64,000 nucleotides of DNA from Lytechinus variegatus (GCF_018143015.1 NC_054741.1:61315197-61379196); one strand, 5' to 3'. Shown: positions 25,441 through 37,593, numbered from the stretch's first letter. Notes: a model not told the origin generated them from the letters alone. Numbers and translations are program-made.

Positions 25441-27020
25441 TTTAACAAGTGGAATGCCTCTGGCCGTCTCACCTGCATCACGCAGTTCAATATAGCAGCA
25501 GTGCTGACTTTGAATACTACTCTCACTCGCACAAGATGTTCAGTGATACATGATTACTCTTATGTCCACTTTTTATGAACTAGACCAATGAACTTACAGA
25601 GATATGATGGTTATTCAACAGATACACCCAATTCGGCCAAAGTTCATTGACCTTTGACCTTGGTCATGTGACCTGAAACGCGCACAGGATGTTCAGTGAT
25701 ACTTGATTACTCTAATGTCCAAGTTTAACGAATTAGACCAATAAAATTTCAAAGTTATGATGGTAATTCAACAGATACCCCCGATTCGGCCAAAGTTCAT
25801 TGACCCTAAATGACCTTTGACCTTGATCATGTGAGCTGAAACTCAAACAGGATGTTCAGTGATACTTGATTACTCTTATGTACAAGTTTCATGAATCAGA
25901 TCCATAAACTTTCAAAGTTATGATGGTAATTCAACAGATACACCCAATTCGGCCAAAGTTCATTGACCTTTGACCTTGGTCATGTGACCTGAAACGCGCA
26001 CAGGATGTTCAGTGATACTTGATTACTCTAATGTCCAAGTTTAACGAATTAGACCAATAAAATTTCAAAGTTATGATGGTAATTCAACAGATACCCCCGA
26101 TTCGGCCAAAGTTCATTGACCCTAAATGACCTTTGACCTTGATCATGTGAGCTGAAACTCAAACAGGATGTTCAGTGATACTTGATTACTCTTATGTACA
26201 AGTTTCATGAATCAGATCCATAAACTTTCAAAGTTATGATGGTAATTCAACAGATACACCCAATTTGGCCAAAGTTCATTGACCTTTGACCTTGGTCATG
26301 TGACCTGAAACATGCACAGGATGTTCAGTGATACTTGATTACTCTAATGTCCAAGTTTAACGAACTAGACCAATAAACTTTCAAAGTTATGATGGTAATT
26401 CAACAGATACCCCCGATTCGGCCAAAGTTCATTGACCCTAAATGACCTTTGACCTTAATCATGAGACCTGAAACTTGCACAAAATTTTCAGTGATGCTTG
26501 ATTACTATTATGTCTAAGTTTCATGAATCAGATCCATAAACTTTCAAAGTTATGATGGGAATTCAACAGATATCCCCAATTCGGCCAAAGTTCATTGACC
26601 CTAAATGACCTTTGACCTTGGTCATGTGACGTGAAACTCAGGTAGAATGTTCAGTGATACTTGATTAACCTTATGTCCAAGTTTCATGAACTAGGTCCAT
26701 ATATTTTCTAAGTTATGATGACATTTCAAAAACTTAACCTCAGGTTAAGATTTCGATGTTGAATCCTCCGACATGGTCTAAGTTCATTGACCCTAAATGA
26801 CCTTTGACCTTGGTCATGTGACATGAAACTCTAATAGGATGTTCAGTAATACTTGATCAACCTTATGGCCAAGTTTTATTAACTAGGTCCATATACTTTC
26901 TAAGTTATGACGTCATTTCAAAAACTTAACCTCAGGTTAAGATTTGATGTTGACGCCGCCGCCGCCGTCGCCGTCGGAAAAGCGGCGCCTATAGTCTCAC
27001 TTTGCTTCGCAGGTGAGACA
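25441..27020 (-). repeat. GTCTCACCT-bounded element with eight DR1-bearing tandem units
   Basis: The ends carry inverted GTCTCACCT motifs (near 25466 and 27011), and one flank reads TTTAACAAGTGGAATGCC. Between them is a tandem array. The exact 13-mer TGACCTTTGACCT (reverse of the DR1 motif AGGTCAAAGGTCA) occurs at 25648, 25811, 25964, 26127, 26280, 26443, 26606 and 26798. Spacings alternate 163/153, giving a 316-bp higher-order unit, and then become longer. The right end has a CCG/GCC-rich segment. A reverse-oriented copy is at 57129-58238. Confidence 0.9.
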
Positions 27021-27468
27021 AAAATTCACAACTTTCTTATTGTTGGTCTGATATTGTTCAAACGTTCACCTATCACCTTGTTTGATTTTTCTTTTTCCTC
27101 TAGAAACAAGTTTTTATTTGGGTTGGATTCCCCTTTAAGAAAAGCTATGACTCATTTCATGTATAACCTAACCGTGCTTATAGAAGTATAATTTTCAATA
27201 ATACATTCTTCTAAATATATCATTGAGTTTTCATTTTAAGGTCAGTCTATCTTAAGTTTTAATAGCATAACAATTTGCTGACATTCAATTATGTGAGAAG
27301 CAACAGAACACCTTACAGGTTCGGCCAATTAAACTGACCCATCAAATCAAATTACAGATATTTTTTTTTACTACCAGGAGTGGTAAGAGATAATGATTTT
27401 ATCATGTGAGGCAATGAGAAGAATATAGGCAACATTTAAAAGTACATAATGTCTAATTGTCATAGAAT

Positions 27469-28059
27469 TTAAAGGTCGAGTCTACCCCAGCAAACATGTT
27501 AATTTGAATAAGCAGCGAAAAATCAAACTAGCATAACACTGAAAATTTCATCAAAATCGGATGTAAAATAAGAAAGTTATGGCATTTTAAAGTTTCGCTT
27601 ATTTTTCACAAAACAGTGATATGCAAATGAGTCAGTCAATGATGTTCATCACTCACTAATTCTTTTGTCTTTTATTGTTTGAATTATACAATATTTAATT
27701 TTATACAGATTTAACCATAGGAACCGACTTGACTGAACCATATAGAATTAAACAATGCTAATTCCACATGTTCAGGGAGGAATCAATCACTGTTTCACTT
27801 GACAATGAGGAGAAAATTAGAATATTTCATATCTCATATAATAAAATACAAAAGAAATAGTGAGTGGATGACATCATCAGTCTCCTCATTTGCATACCCA
27901 CCAGGATGTTCATATAACTGTTTTGTGAAATTAAGCAAAAATTTAAAATGTCATAACTTTCTACATCGGATTTTGATGAAATTTTCCGTGTTATGCTTGG
28001 ATTTTTTTTTCTCTTTTTATTCAAATCAATTTTTTTGTCAGGGTGGACTTGTCCTTTAA
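27469..28059. mobile_element. TTAA-flanked MITE, same family as 20577-21130, copy B
   Basis: TTAA at 27469-27472 and 28056-28059 flank inverted ends AAGGTCGAGTCTACCCC and GGGTGGACTTGTCCT. Much of the interior aligns by eye with copy A, including TTCAGGGAGGAAT and AAAGAAATAGTGAGTGGATG. Confidence 0.87.
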
Positions 28060-28986
28060 TTCTTATTATCTTGATGTAGAACACTTGTTGGCGGAATATC
28101 ATCTATCGGGTCTCGAATACCTGTACCTCAAGAAAGCTGATACTAGAAGTTGGGGATACTTAAGGAGAGGGTTGATTATAAGACAGATTGCAACAAACTA
28201 GGCTGTCAATTATCAGCACTTATAAAAAGGCATCACACATAAAAAGCATGCACTCAAAAAATCTTTTTGTAAAATGGTCTGTTGAGCTGTTTACATAAAA
28301 AGTCCCATTATACACATATACATTGACACTCAGCAGCAAATTTCGATCCCATGTGTTCATGACATTGGTAGAGTACATTAAAATCAAACAACAAACAAAT
28401 ACACTTTCCATGATTGAATAACAACGCACGACGGCAGCATAGATACACACAATAAGGAACATTTGTCTGCATAGTATGAGCCCCGAGAATAAATAATTCA
28501 ATGGCAATTAAAATGTTATTAATAAAATTTGACAGGCAAATACAGTATATAGTATTACTGGAGTGCTTCATACAAATATGTGCCTTAGCGTGGTTTGTTA
28601 ATGATACATTCCATAAGAGGAGTTGGTACACCTTAAAATCTAATTATTTGGTTACATCTGGTCACTATCATATTTTATAAACTCTGTGTAATATCACTTG
28701 AGATACCTACTTATTACTGACGAGAATTAAATTGGTTCAAAGGATGGATTACATTATTATGTCTTGTGCATTTTTGTTGCTATATCAGGCAAGGCAAGAA
28801 TGGACATGAATGGATACCTTCCCCGGCAAGCCTAAAACCAAGGAAAGATGGCTTGATTTTGATTATCTAGATGACAGATCTATGTACACAGATAAAAGAT
28901 TACCATATAAAGGAGGATTTATGTTTAACATTTGCATAGTGAAGTGGTATTGTATCATAATGATCTTGTGTAATTGATTCAAATCA

Positions 28987-29236
28987 GGGGCCCGTCTTAC
29001 AAAAGTTGTGAATGATCCTATCAATCGCATCTATGGAAAGCCAGCAAAGTCAGCATATAAAATGCATGTTTGCTAAAAAAAATTCTTCACATATGAATGT
29101 GTATCCATAAATTCATTGATTTCTTGATAATTTGGGGTATTTTGCAAATTTCCTGTAGAAAAAATTATGACACTGATGGATTCCATAGAGTTACAATTGA
29201 TTGGATCAATCGTAACTCTTTGTAAGATGGGGCCCA
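28987..29236. mobile_element. MITE with GGGGCCC ends
   Basis: The left GGGGCCCGTCTTACAAAAGT and the reverse complement of the right end (AACTCTTTGTAAGATGGGGC) are inverted. Internal GATCCTATCAAT / TTGGATCAAT motifs are also inverted. It is about 250 bp and non-coding. Confidence 0.75.
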
Positions 29237-31647
29237 GGTGTGGAATGATAGGATACAAGGGGAGATTATGGGACAGGCAATGTCATTTGTGATTGAACCT
29301 CCCAGCCCTCCTTCCCTACTTTTACGACACCCTGGAACCGCCTCTAACCAAAATGTATCTCAATTATGGAAAGCCAGTGAGGATATAATCATTAAAAATA
29401 TAATTCATAAGAAGAGCTCTCCATGGATGACTGAGTCATTGATTTGATCAAACAGTGAGATGCTTTCCAGTTACTGGTATGAATATTCCCTAGGGAGTGG
29501 AGAGTGTGCATATATATATAATGTGTGTGGGCAAGGGTGCAAGAATCAGATCACATAATCTGTAAGTGTACCATGTCCTTTTCAAGTTAGTGATTGGTAC
29601 CTGGACAATGCTAAGAAATATTAAAACTGGATTATCTACTGAAATGTTCTTATCTTGATCTTTGATTGAAATAATACGATGAACTTCCTTCGTTTCAACG
29701 TGGACATCAATTCTTGGATGTGATGAATAAATATCAAAATCTAAATACAAATACCATAAAACTATATAAATACTACTGTAAAATGAAACACAATGTATAA
29801 ATAATTTCACTATAATTTAATCTATGGATCAGAAATTTACATATCATTACCTAATCTATGGTTAAAAAGACATGAATACAAACTAATTACCTGGATTCCA
29901 CTGATGAGGATGCACTTCTTTTTGAAATATTTTTGTGTTTTCAGAAAATATAAAATTAGAAGATGCTACAACATAGAAAGGGCAGTGTTAAATTTTTTTC
30001 AGTCCAAATACATTACTTCTTGTCCAATACATTACTTCTTGTCCAATTCTAACTGTTACAAACTGTTGCATGAAATAAGTGTTGCAATTTCAAAGTATAC
30101 AGAGTAAAAACAGAAAGTGGCATTGCTGAATAATAGAGAGCATAACTTTCAGGTATGCTCAAAATGCTGGCTAAACTTGCCTCTTAGTTGTGCAACCAAT
30201 AAAGGATCAAATCATATCGTAAGGATATTCTCTTTAAAGAAAAACATCCCTAATCCAAATACATTTATCTATGAAATAAAAACATGCACACACAAATCAT
30301 AGAACTATTCTGTAATAGCTCCATGCACAAATCAAACTGATATTTGGCAATATAAACAAGAGGATATTTTTCAAACTCATCACCATTATGAACACAAAGA
30401 CATCCACAACCTCGAGAACACAAACTTAAACTAAAGCAATATGAACATTGATGACAACTCAAAATTATTGCAAAAGCAAACACAACATCAATCAAAAATT
30501 ATGGAAACCCAAAGTTACATGTACATGTATACACCAGGAAAAGACCTGAAACAATTCCCAAAATACAGCAATCGACCCCCCCCCCAAAAAAAAAAAAAAG
30601 AAACTAAAACCACAGTTCTGGAGTCTTTCATCTTTTCATCAAAACCAAACTGCAAAATAAAGCTACTAGACAGAGTAGTAGTGAAGAGTCTAATTCTAAC
30701 ATTCTGTTCTACATTGGAGGAAGGCATGCTGATATTCAGGGGTGTATCCAGGGTCTATTAATGGGAGGGGGATAATGTTTAAAAAAAGGGTTATCTCCAT
30801 GCTAAGGAGCATTTTCCCATCAATTTTTAAGATAAAAAAAATCATTCCTTATGGCCCCCTTTGCCCCCCCCCCCCCCCCCCTGATCTGCCTCTACCGATA
30901 TTGTATAGAAATAATCAACACATCAACCCTGTTCTCTCCTTCTGGAAACAGATGGAATATTGTGAATTTTCTTGATTATACGCACAATATAAACTAAAGT
31001 GTAAAATGCAACCTGAAAATATTGTGGGCCGCAGGCAATAAGTTCAGAAATTACACCAAATTCAATGCCATCCAATGGACACACACATATTTTACAAATT
31101 GATCCAGATTTGAAATTTAATGATTGAGATAAATCCATTCTTGTAAAAGAATATATGTATATCAACATTTAAAGTAAAAACAAAACAGATCGAAATACGT
31201 TTCTACATGTAAAACCTGCCGTCGATACAGCATACTGGTTGGTAATTTGTACAATAATCCTAGCACAATCTAATACTTCAAATGATTATTTCATGATTTG
31301 AGTCAAAATTCATCTCAAACATTGTTTTAAATGAAGAAATATTTGGTATTATGAGGTGGAATAAGTCAGGCAACTGGAACAATGCCAATTTGTGAATCTC
31401 CACAGGAAGTTCATTGAGACTTTCCAAAGCTTCGTAACTTGTTTACTTTCTCTATCCCTGCCATCTCTTTTCATCAAACTTGGTTATCTTCTCCCTGATA
31501 TTAATTTACTTTAAAAGATGATGATGAACAGCAATCGTCTAGCGCCATTTATCTGTAAGAAAATATTCAAATCATGTGACTTAATGGAATTTCATTCAAG
31601 CACCCCCCCCCCTCCTTTTCCCGCTGTTTGTTATTCCATCACCTTAA
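29237..31647. other. Spacer / probable 3' flank of the membrane-protein gene
   Basis: No coding exon recognised. There is a 21-bp tandem duplication at about 30009-30048 (CATTACTTCTTGTCCAATA), C runs near 30866-30881 and an A/C run near 30577-30599. 3' UTR of the minus-strand gene may begin here. Confidence 0.45.
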
Positions 31648-31892
31648 CTACTTGGACTCTCGTTTAGAAGCACGGACTAGATCCACCTTATCTTCGATGA
31701 TGGATAGCTGTTTGCCGAGATCGTTGAGTTCGTGCTGGACGTGGGCTATTCTCGCTTCTATCCGGTCTAGTCGGTTGCCGTCACTGGGCCCAACGAACCT
31801 CCAGAGTGCGTAAACCATGTAGAAGCCGGAAAGGAGGAAGGCGGTGAAAACGGCGTTGTTGGTGATTAAAGAGACAATGAAACCCAGAAGAC
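31648..31892 (-). CDS. Membrane-protein gene, terminal exon
   Basis: Acceptor CAAATACAG, stop TAG at 31648-31650. It encodes the last hydrophobic segments and the charged coiled coil, ending VRASKRESK. Confidence 0.87.
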
Positions 31893-34647
31893 CTGTATTT
31901 GAGGTGACAAGAGGATAGGTGGATTGCATGAGAAGCTGATGACAACTTATGAATCAATGACCCAACTTACTATGAAAATTAATTCTGCGATATTTTGATT
32001 GGATGCACCCATGAAGTTCTGTGATATCAGGTCAGTAGTGGAAAGTGTTTGGAGACTTTTTTGGAGACTGTAGATGCCTTGGAAGACAAATAATATGAAG
32101 GGCAGCTCAATGACTTGTTTGACAAAAAAAACAGCTACAGAAAAATGCAGAGTTATGACTTTTTTATTTTTATTTTGCGAGATAGCATAATAGCAGCTAT
32201 CCAAATGTTGTGTAAAAAAATTCAATATATTCATATTTCAATGGATTGTGACGTCTTAATTTCAATGCTTTATTTTAAAGAAGCAAATATGAAAAAATGT
32301 GTCTGATTATAAAAAAATGCACAAATAAACTCATCTTCAATATTATGAGAAAATGGTACTTTATCAAAATTTTATGGGAAGCTGCTAAAAAATGATGTCA
32401 TATCCAAATTTTATATATTCATTGACATCTTAAATGGATTTTCAACAAACTTTCATTAAGAATACACAGCATTTATCTACTTGCCTATTCAATGGCACGC
32501 TATATACTACCAACTATTAGCTCCAGCTGCTTAAAAGGCGGTAAGTGCTCCTCCTAAATCCAACTCCATGCCAGGTTGGGATCATTTTAAAATCACAAAC
32601 AATTTCTTCAACTTACCTAGGAATACAAAAAGTTCATACATGCACCACGCTGGACCATAGAGGGCGTGAACCAAAAGTGAGGTTGCCATGACAAAGAAAG
32701 TGAAGCCTGATGAAAAGTAATGATAGCCTAGGTATCCCGTCATCACCCAGACAAAGAGGAGGACAGCATCCAGGACAGTCTTCTCCATCTTTTGTAATTC
32801 AGCTAATAAATCAGGAGCTGAGGGATAGACAAAATAAATACAGATTAGACATCGAAAATTAAAATTCATGGGAAATATTTCTACATTGCTCAAATTTCAT
32901 TCCTATTTGTAGTTTAATGTCAGTCTTCTTTTCTATGGAATTAAAGTAAGCGATGATAGCGATGGTGTTGTTGATGATGATGGATGATGATTACAATGAT
33001 GATGATAATAATGTTAATAATGGTGGTGATGATATTGATGCTGATGACACTGATGCTGTGATAATGATGAAACTGATGATTATGAAATGAGGGTGATGTT
33101 AATGAATATGATGATGATGATGGTATGATCAATGATGATGATGATAGTTGCGGTTGTACTCAAGTTTTTAGTTGTAGCAAGAACAAGCTATTTTCAGATT
33201 TAAATGACTTCTGTGACCTTTGAACTTTTATCTTGAAAATAATCATATTATTGTCCCATCCTATATAACTCTTTGTGGGTCTGTACTTGTACCAATTTCT
33301 TCCATACTTACTTTTAACATTAAATATCGCCAGGGTGATTTTATCTACAAATTTGACAGCATCCTGCATTAGTCTACCATCCTTGAATTTCTTGAAAGTC
33401 AATGAGGACTGACGAGAAGACTTCTGCCATGCCTGTTTGAAACAAAAAAAAATCAAAACATCAGAATGCATCATGCATGTTAACTTCAAAATATTTGAAA
33501 ACCAGGAAAAAATCATAGGTCCTAGTAACTTTTAACAGCTTTAATAATATGAATAGGTAATTCAAATGCTAAGTCAATCATAACTGAAAACACGGAACGG
33601 AATGGAGAATGTGTATACAAGTAAGACTGATTGAATTCAATGACTGCGGAAATGGTAAATTGTAAGCACTTCATGTACGGTAATAAGCTCCTTATGACTA
33701 ATTTGATTCATAATTATCAAGACCTCGCACTACAACTGGCTTGAATACTCCCCAGGGAGTGGAGAACATGTATACATTTTATGCAAGCAAGACTGATTGA
33801 ATCCAATGACTGGGGAAATGGTAAATTGTAAGCACTTCATGTAATAAGCTCCTTATGACTAATTTGATTCATAATTTTCAAGACCTTGCATAGAACTTGC
33901 TTGAATACTCCCCAGGGGGTGGAGAATTCATATTTTGTTATGGAGGAAAGACTGATTGAATCCAATGACAGGTTTTGTGATGGCAGGTAAATACATGTGT
34001 TGAGCACCTAGGTAATAATTGGATACATTATCAAGACTTCACGTTATAACTGGATGGAATACACTAAAAAGGAGTGGAGAATGCGTATACATTTTATGTG
34101 CACATGACATGAGTAATGGTTATGAGTACTTTATGCTTCAGGCAACTTATAAAATTGGATCAAGACCTCACACGGCAACTGGCTGGAATACTTCAAAGGG
34201 AGTGGAGAATGGAATCTAATGAATGTGGCACTAATTAGAGTTTTCATGTAAGCACCTTCTAAAAAAAAAAATCAAGACCTTCCGATTGAAAGGCAAAAGT
34301 GATCATTACAATTACACCACAACGCTTCAACCTCCATGTAAGTTCCCCAACAGATGCATTCAGAGTGTACTTTTCGTACTTGATTGAAATGAATCCAACG
34401 ACCGGGGTAATAATATGCTGTAACGTGCTTTGGGCCATTCTGGGAAAAGCGCCTTATAAAAATTGGCTATTATTATTATTATTCATGATCTTACCTTTTG
34501 GGCCTCTCGGACCACTTCGGCGTTGGAGACGTCCCTCCAGGACTTGTTGAAACTCTTGGAGATGGAGCCAGTGGCTTGGTAATTGTTCCACACCAAGAAC
34601 AGGGTCATACCCATAAGTATGGACAGGATAAAGAGACGCCAGGTCAT
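31648..34647 (-). CDS. Small multi-pass membrane protein with C-terminal coiled coil, BRI3BP/TMEM109-like (4 exons)
   Basis: Four exons with GT-AG junctions and matching phases join to 239 codons plus stop. The start ATG (34645-34647) is preceded by an in-frame TGA in the same exon, fixing the start. Residues 3-20 are a hydrophobic signal or anchor segment (LFILSILMGMTLFLVW). About 30-105 is amphipathic and basic. About 106-193 contains three or four hydrophobic segments (VLDAVLLFVWVMTGYLGY, GFTFFVMATSLLVHALYG, LLGFIVSLI, AVFTAFLLSGFYMVYALW). About 200-235 is a predicted coiled coil (RLDRIEARIAHVQHELNDL). This architecture and size match BRI3-binding protein / TMEM109, ER or nuclear-envelope proteins linked to ion channels and cell survival. 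The exons are secure; the family name is inference. Confidence 0.8.
32617..32817 (-). CDS. Membrane-protein gene, exon 3
   Basis: Acceptor TCCCTCAG, donor CTAG|GTAAGT; 201 bp, phase 1 on both sides. It encodes PDLLAELQKMEKTVLDAVLL and two hydrophobic segments. Confidence 0.87.
32945..33150. repeat. (GAT)n-rich imperfect microsatellite
   Basis: Imperfect GAT/AAT/GGT trinucleotide array in intron 2 of the membrane-protein gene. Similar arrays lie at 37016-37085 and 37600-37740. Confidence 0.9.
33312..33432 (-). CDS. Membrane-protein gene, exon 2
   Basis: Acceptor TTTCAAACAG, donor GTAAGTATGG; 121 bp, ends in phase 1. It encodes AWQKSSRQSSLTFKKFKDGR, then a helical segment ending LAIFNVK. Confidence 0.85.
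33590..34490. repeat. Five-unit tandem repeat with an (ATT)n-tailed end
   Basis: The string AGTGGAGAA with neighbouring sequence recurs near 33604, 33764, 33919, 34074 and 34200, a period of about 130-160 bp. Units also share AAGACTGATTGAATCCAATGA. The right end GTGCTTTGGGCCATTCTGGG, then AAAGCGCCTTATAAAAATTG and ATT repeats, looks like the tail of a dispersed retroposon. It fills most of intron 1 of the membrane-protein gene. Confidence 0.75.
34495..34647 (-). CDS. Membrane-protein gene, coding exon 1
   Basis: The ATG is at 34647 reading left, and the donor AAAAG|GTAAGATC is just left of 34495. It has 51 codons and ends in phase 0. An acceptor-like CTCACTCACAG lies about 30 bp upstream of the ATG (near 34678), so a non-coding exon farther right is likely. 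Confidence 0.85.
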
Positions 34648-34920
34648 CGTGGAGGTCAGATGGGGTCACTAAATCCTGTGAGTGAGAGAGAAAGGGGATG
34701 GGTTGTTATTTAGGGGACATGGAGATTGAATAGTGCTTGTGGACCAACTGGAAAACTCCCATCTTCTGCAAAGACTATTAAACCAAGAAACTGCACTACC
34801 AGTAGAAGTTGCGCTTCTAGAGGATATCAAGGTTACTTTACACATTTTATTATATTCACTACTGGTAGTAAAATACGAGCTGTGATTGGCTGGATTGGTA
34901 CCACGTGACCTCCCTTCAAA

Positions 34921-34952
34921 AAGTTATATTGTACATATGTACAATATAACTT
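34921..34952. repeat. Perfect 32-bp palindrome
   Basis: The 16-bp arm AAGTTATATTGTACAT is followed immediately by its exact reverse complement. Confidence 0.95.
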
Positions 34953-35043
34953 TCGATTTTTGGATGGCAAAATCCATGATGGGGGGCTTAGATTGAGGGA
35001 TCAATTTACTATAATAAATAGTGAACGTTCTATCATACAACAT

Positions 35044-35170
35044 TACTGGACTATATGAACTCCAAATATAAAATTATCCCTCGTGCAAGCCTATTTCACC
35101 TCGGCCTTCGGCCTCGGAGAAATAAACCTGCACTCGGGATAATTTTATATTTGTCGTACGTATAATCCAG
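35044..35170. repeat. Fold-back repeat with CCTCGGCCTTCGGCCTCGG centre
   Basis: Outer arms TACTGGA/TCCAGTA and AAATATAAAATTATCCC with its inverted copy surround a GC-rich hairpin CTCGGCCTTCGGCCTCGG. It is probably a small dispersed element; it has no coding content. Confidence 0.8.
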
Positions 35171-35967
35171 TATATTGTACAATAGATTGTACACTATTTA
35201 TATAATATTCAATACAGACCCATCACCATCAGCCTGAATTTTATAATTATTTCTGATCCAGCAATTCATCACAATCAGATAATCTCAAGATTATTTGTTA
35301 TATTTTCAATTATTAAAACCAATATAAAATACATTATAAATCCATTACAAAACATATCATATCATGGTTAGAACCAAAGTGAAGCAGAAGCTGGCAAAAT
35401 AAAAAAGAAAGAAGTAATAGGTAAGGGAATAAATAAACACACATTTAAGAAATAACATTAAAAAATGATCTTAAATAAGAGGCAATTTGCAGGCTATTTG
35501 GGGCTCAACTCAAGTTAAATCCCAAGTCAACTTAATTTTTTCCAAAAAAATAGATGTCTTTGGTGATATCCTGCTAATTCACATGTGACATCGAATTTAG
35601 GTTTTGACTTTTCATGGTACAAATCCTTGCATGAACACTATTCACATATATTGAAGAAAAAAACAAATTAAAAGAAAATTGAAAAAAAAAATGAAATTGT
35701 GCCTGAAATACACATGCTCTGTAGCCCAAGTGGGACCCCCCCCCCACTAAGGCTGACAGGAATGGGGTTAATACTTGAATCACAATGAGAGCTTATCGCC
35801 CTATGGGATAGAATCTTGAGATTACGAAAATACAGGCTAATGGAAAACTACCCTGTATCGTACACCACACAGCGACTCTGCTTCATTGAAAGGAAGAGGT
35901 GATATCTTCCCATAACCATCACACATCCTGAAATAAAAGCTTATATTGAATGAATTTTTGACAGTGG
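35171..35967. other. Spacer, possible upstream non-coding exon
   Basis: No gene recognised. On the minus strand, 35851-35931 is preceded by a good acceptor (GCTTTTATTTCAG) and followed by a weak donor-like GGTAGTTT, and could be a 5' UTR exon of the membrane-protein gene. This is speculative. Confidence 0.25.
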
Positions 35968-36291
35968 TTAAAGGGGTACTCCAAGCTAAAAAAAATATCT
36001 ACATGTACATATTACAGTAATATCAAATGATCAAAATGCTGAATTTGATAAAAGTTGAAAAAAAAATATTCTTTTTTCAATTTAACATTATTTTGTAATT
36101 AACTGCATGTCATCCTGAATATATATGCAATAAGTGGGCTGATGATTTCATGTCCCAAGTTTCTTTATTAAATGAAATCTTGACATAACACCCATTTCCC
36201 TTGCAAGAAAATTTAAGATCTACCAGTATTACGTTTGTCTGATTTTATTCTTTCTGTTTATGCCATTTTTCAGCCAAGAAAACCCCTTTAA
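35968..36291. mobile_element. TTAA-flanked MITE, family AAGGGGTACTCCAAGCT
   Basis: TTAA at 35968-35971 and 36288-36291 flank inverted ends (AAGGGGTACTCCAAGCT and the reverse complement of AGCCAAGAAAACCCCTT). It is 324 bp and non-coding. Confidence 0.75.
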
Positions 36292-37090
36292 TTCATGCCT
36301 CTGCCTTTACACCTTCATTTTCAATTTGCGATTTCAATTCCGGTTTTATTCATTGGGCTTTTCAAAAATTATGTCATTGCAAAGTTTATGTGAAGACTAT
36401 TCATATTCAGCTCACGGAGGCTTATATTTCCACATTCAAAAATATTTACACAATAAAATGTATTTCATCTTCATGTTAAGGTTTATTCCACACTCTTGCT
36501 CTGTACAAAAGCATTCAGTCTGTACTTCATACATATCTTCTTTTGTCTTTCTTCTTAGACCTTTAAGAGCATTGAGATTGTAGGAATACAAATAAGTATG
36601 AAATGATCAGCACAAGTTCTTTTTTTTTTAATTCATCAGTTTATGCATATGTGTGTTTTGGGGAAAAACCAAAACAAAAGATATGCGTCTTTAAAAAGTA
36701 AATGGGGAAAACAACAACAACAACAACAACAACAAATGTCATGCAGTCACTTGATGATACCTGGCACCCACAGCGGCAAAGATAAATCCAATCATTGAAA
36801 TATAAACTAATGGTTTAAGCTAAGGATTCACTACTGTACTTAGCACAACCTTCTAACATTCTGATTGCACAGCTGGACCTATTGACTGACGTACATTACA
36901 CATTGCATACATACCAGTGTAAATTACCACCTCATAGATTCATATTAAAGGGCCACTCAGTGTTGAAATAACCACTCAAAAGGAACATCATGCAATGACA
37001 GTTCATGTCTAATGATGGTGACACTGACAAATGATGATGATGATGATGATGATGATAGCAATAGTGATTGCAATGGTGATGATGGTAAAG
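36292..37090. other. Spacer with (CAA)n and (GAT)n microsatellites
   Basis: A CAA/ACA repeat lies at about 36710-36735 and GAT repeats at 37033-37056. No gene recognised. Confidence 0.6.
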
Positions 37091-37593
37091 TTAAAGAGGA
37101 AGTTCACCCTGACAAAAAGTTTATTGTAAAAATACCAGAAAAAATCATTAAAAATATTGCCGAAGGTTTGAGAAAAATTCATCGAGTAATTAAAAAGTTA
37201 TTAGAATTTCCATTCTTTGATTTGTGACGTAATATGCGAGCAGCATCCCTACATAGCGAATGGTAAAAAATCAATGAAATGTCATTTTCTCAGAAAATTG
37301 AAAATGGTTTTCACAGTAACTTTTGTATATATAGACAAATCATTTCACACCCGATCATGAATAGAAAACAAAATTAAGTCATCAGGAACCATACAAAATT
37401 TGAAATTCATGCATTTTATATTACATAACACATGGGGCAGGTGCTCGTTTATGACGTCACAAATCCAAAACTTTGAACTCTCATAACTTTCTTACTCTTT
37501 AGCAGATTTTCCTCAAACCTTCACCAATATTTTTTACTATTTTTTCTGATATTTTTGCAACAAAGTTTTCTTCAGGGTGAACTTCCTCTTTAA
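37091..37593. mobile_element. TTAA-flanked MITE, family AGAGGAAGTTCACCC
   Basis: TTAA at 37091-37094 and 37590-37593 flank perfect inverted ends AGAGGAAGTTCACCC. Just inside are AAAAATACCAGAAAAAATCA and its near-inverse on the right. A single related end occurs near 41037-41056. Confidence 0.88.

Noticed and set aside
34454..34669. Alternative minus-strand frame TPSDLHDDLASLYPVHTYGY
   Set aside because: It overlaps exon 1 of the membrane-protein gene but hits a stop in exon 2; the ATG-led frame continues through all four exons.
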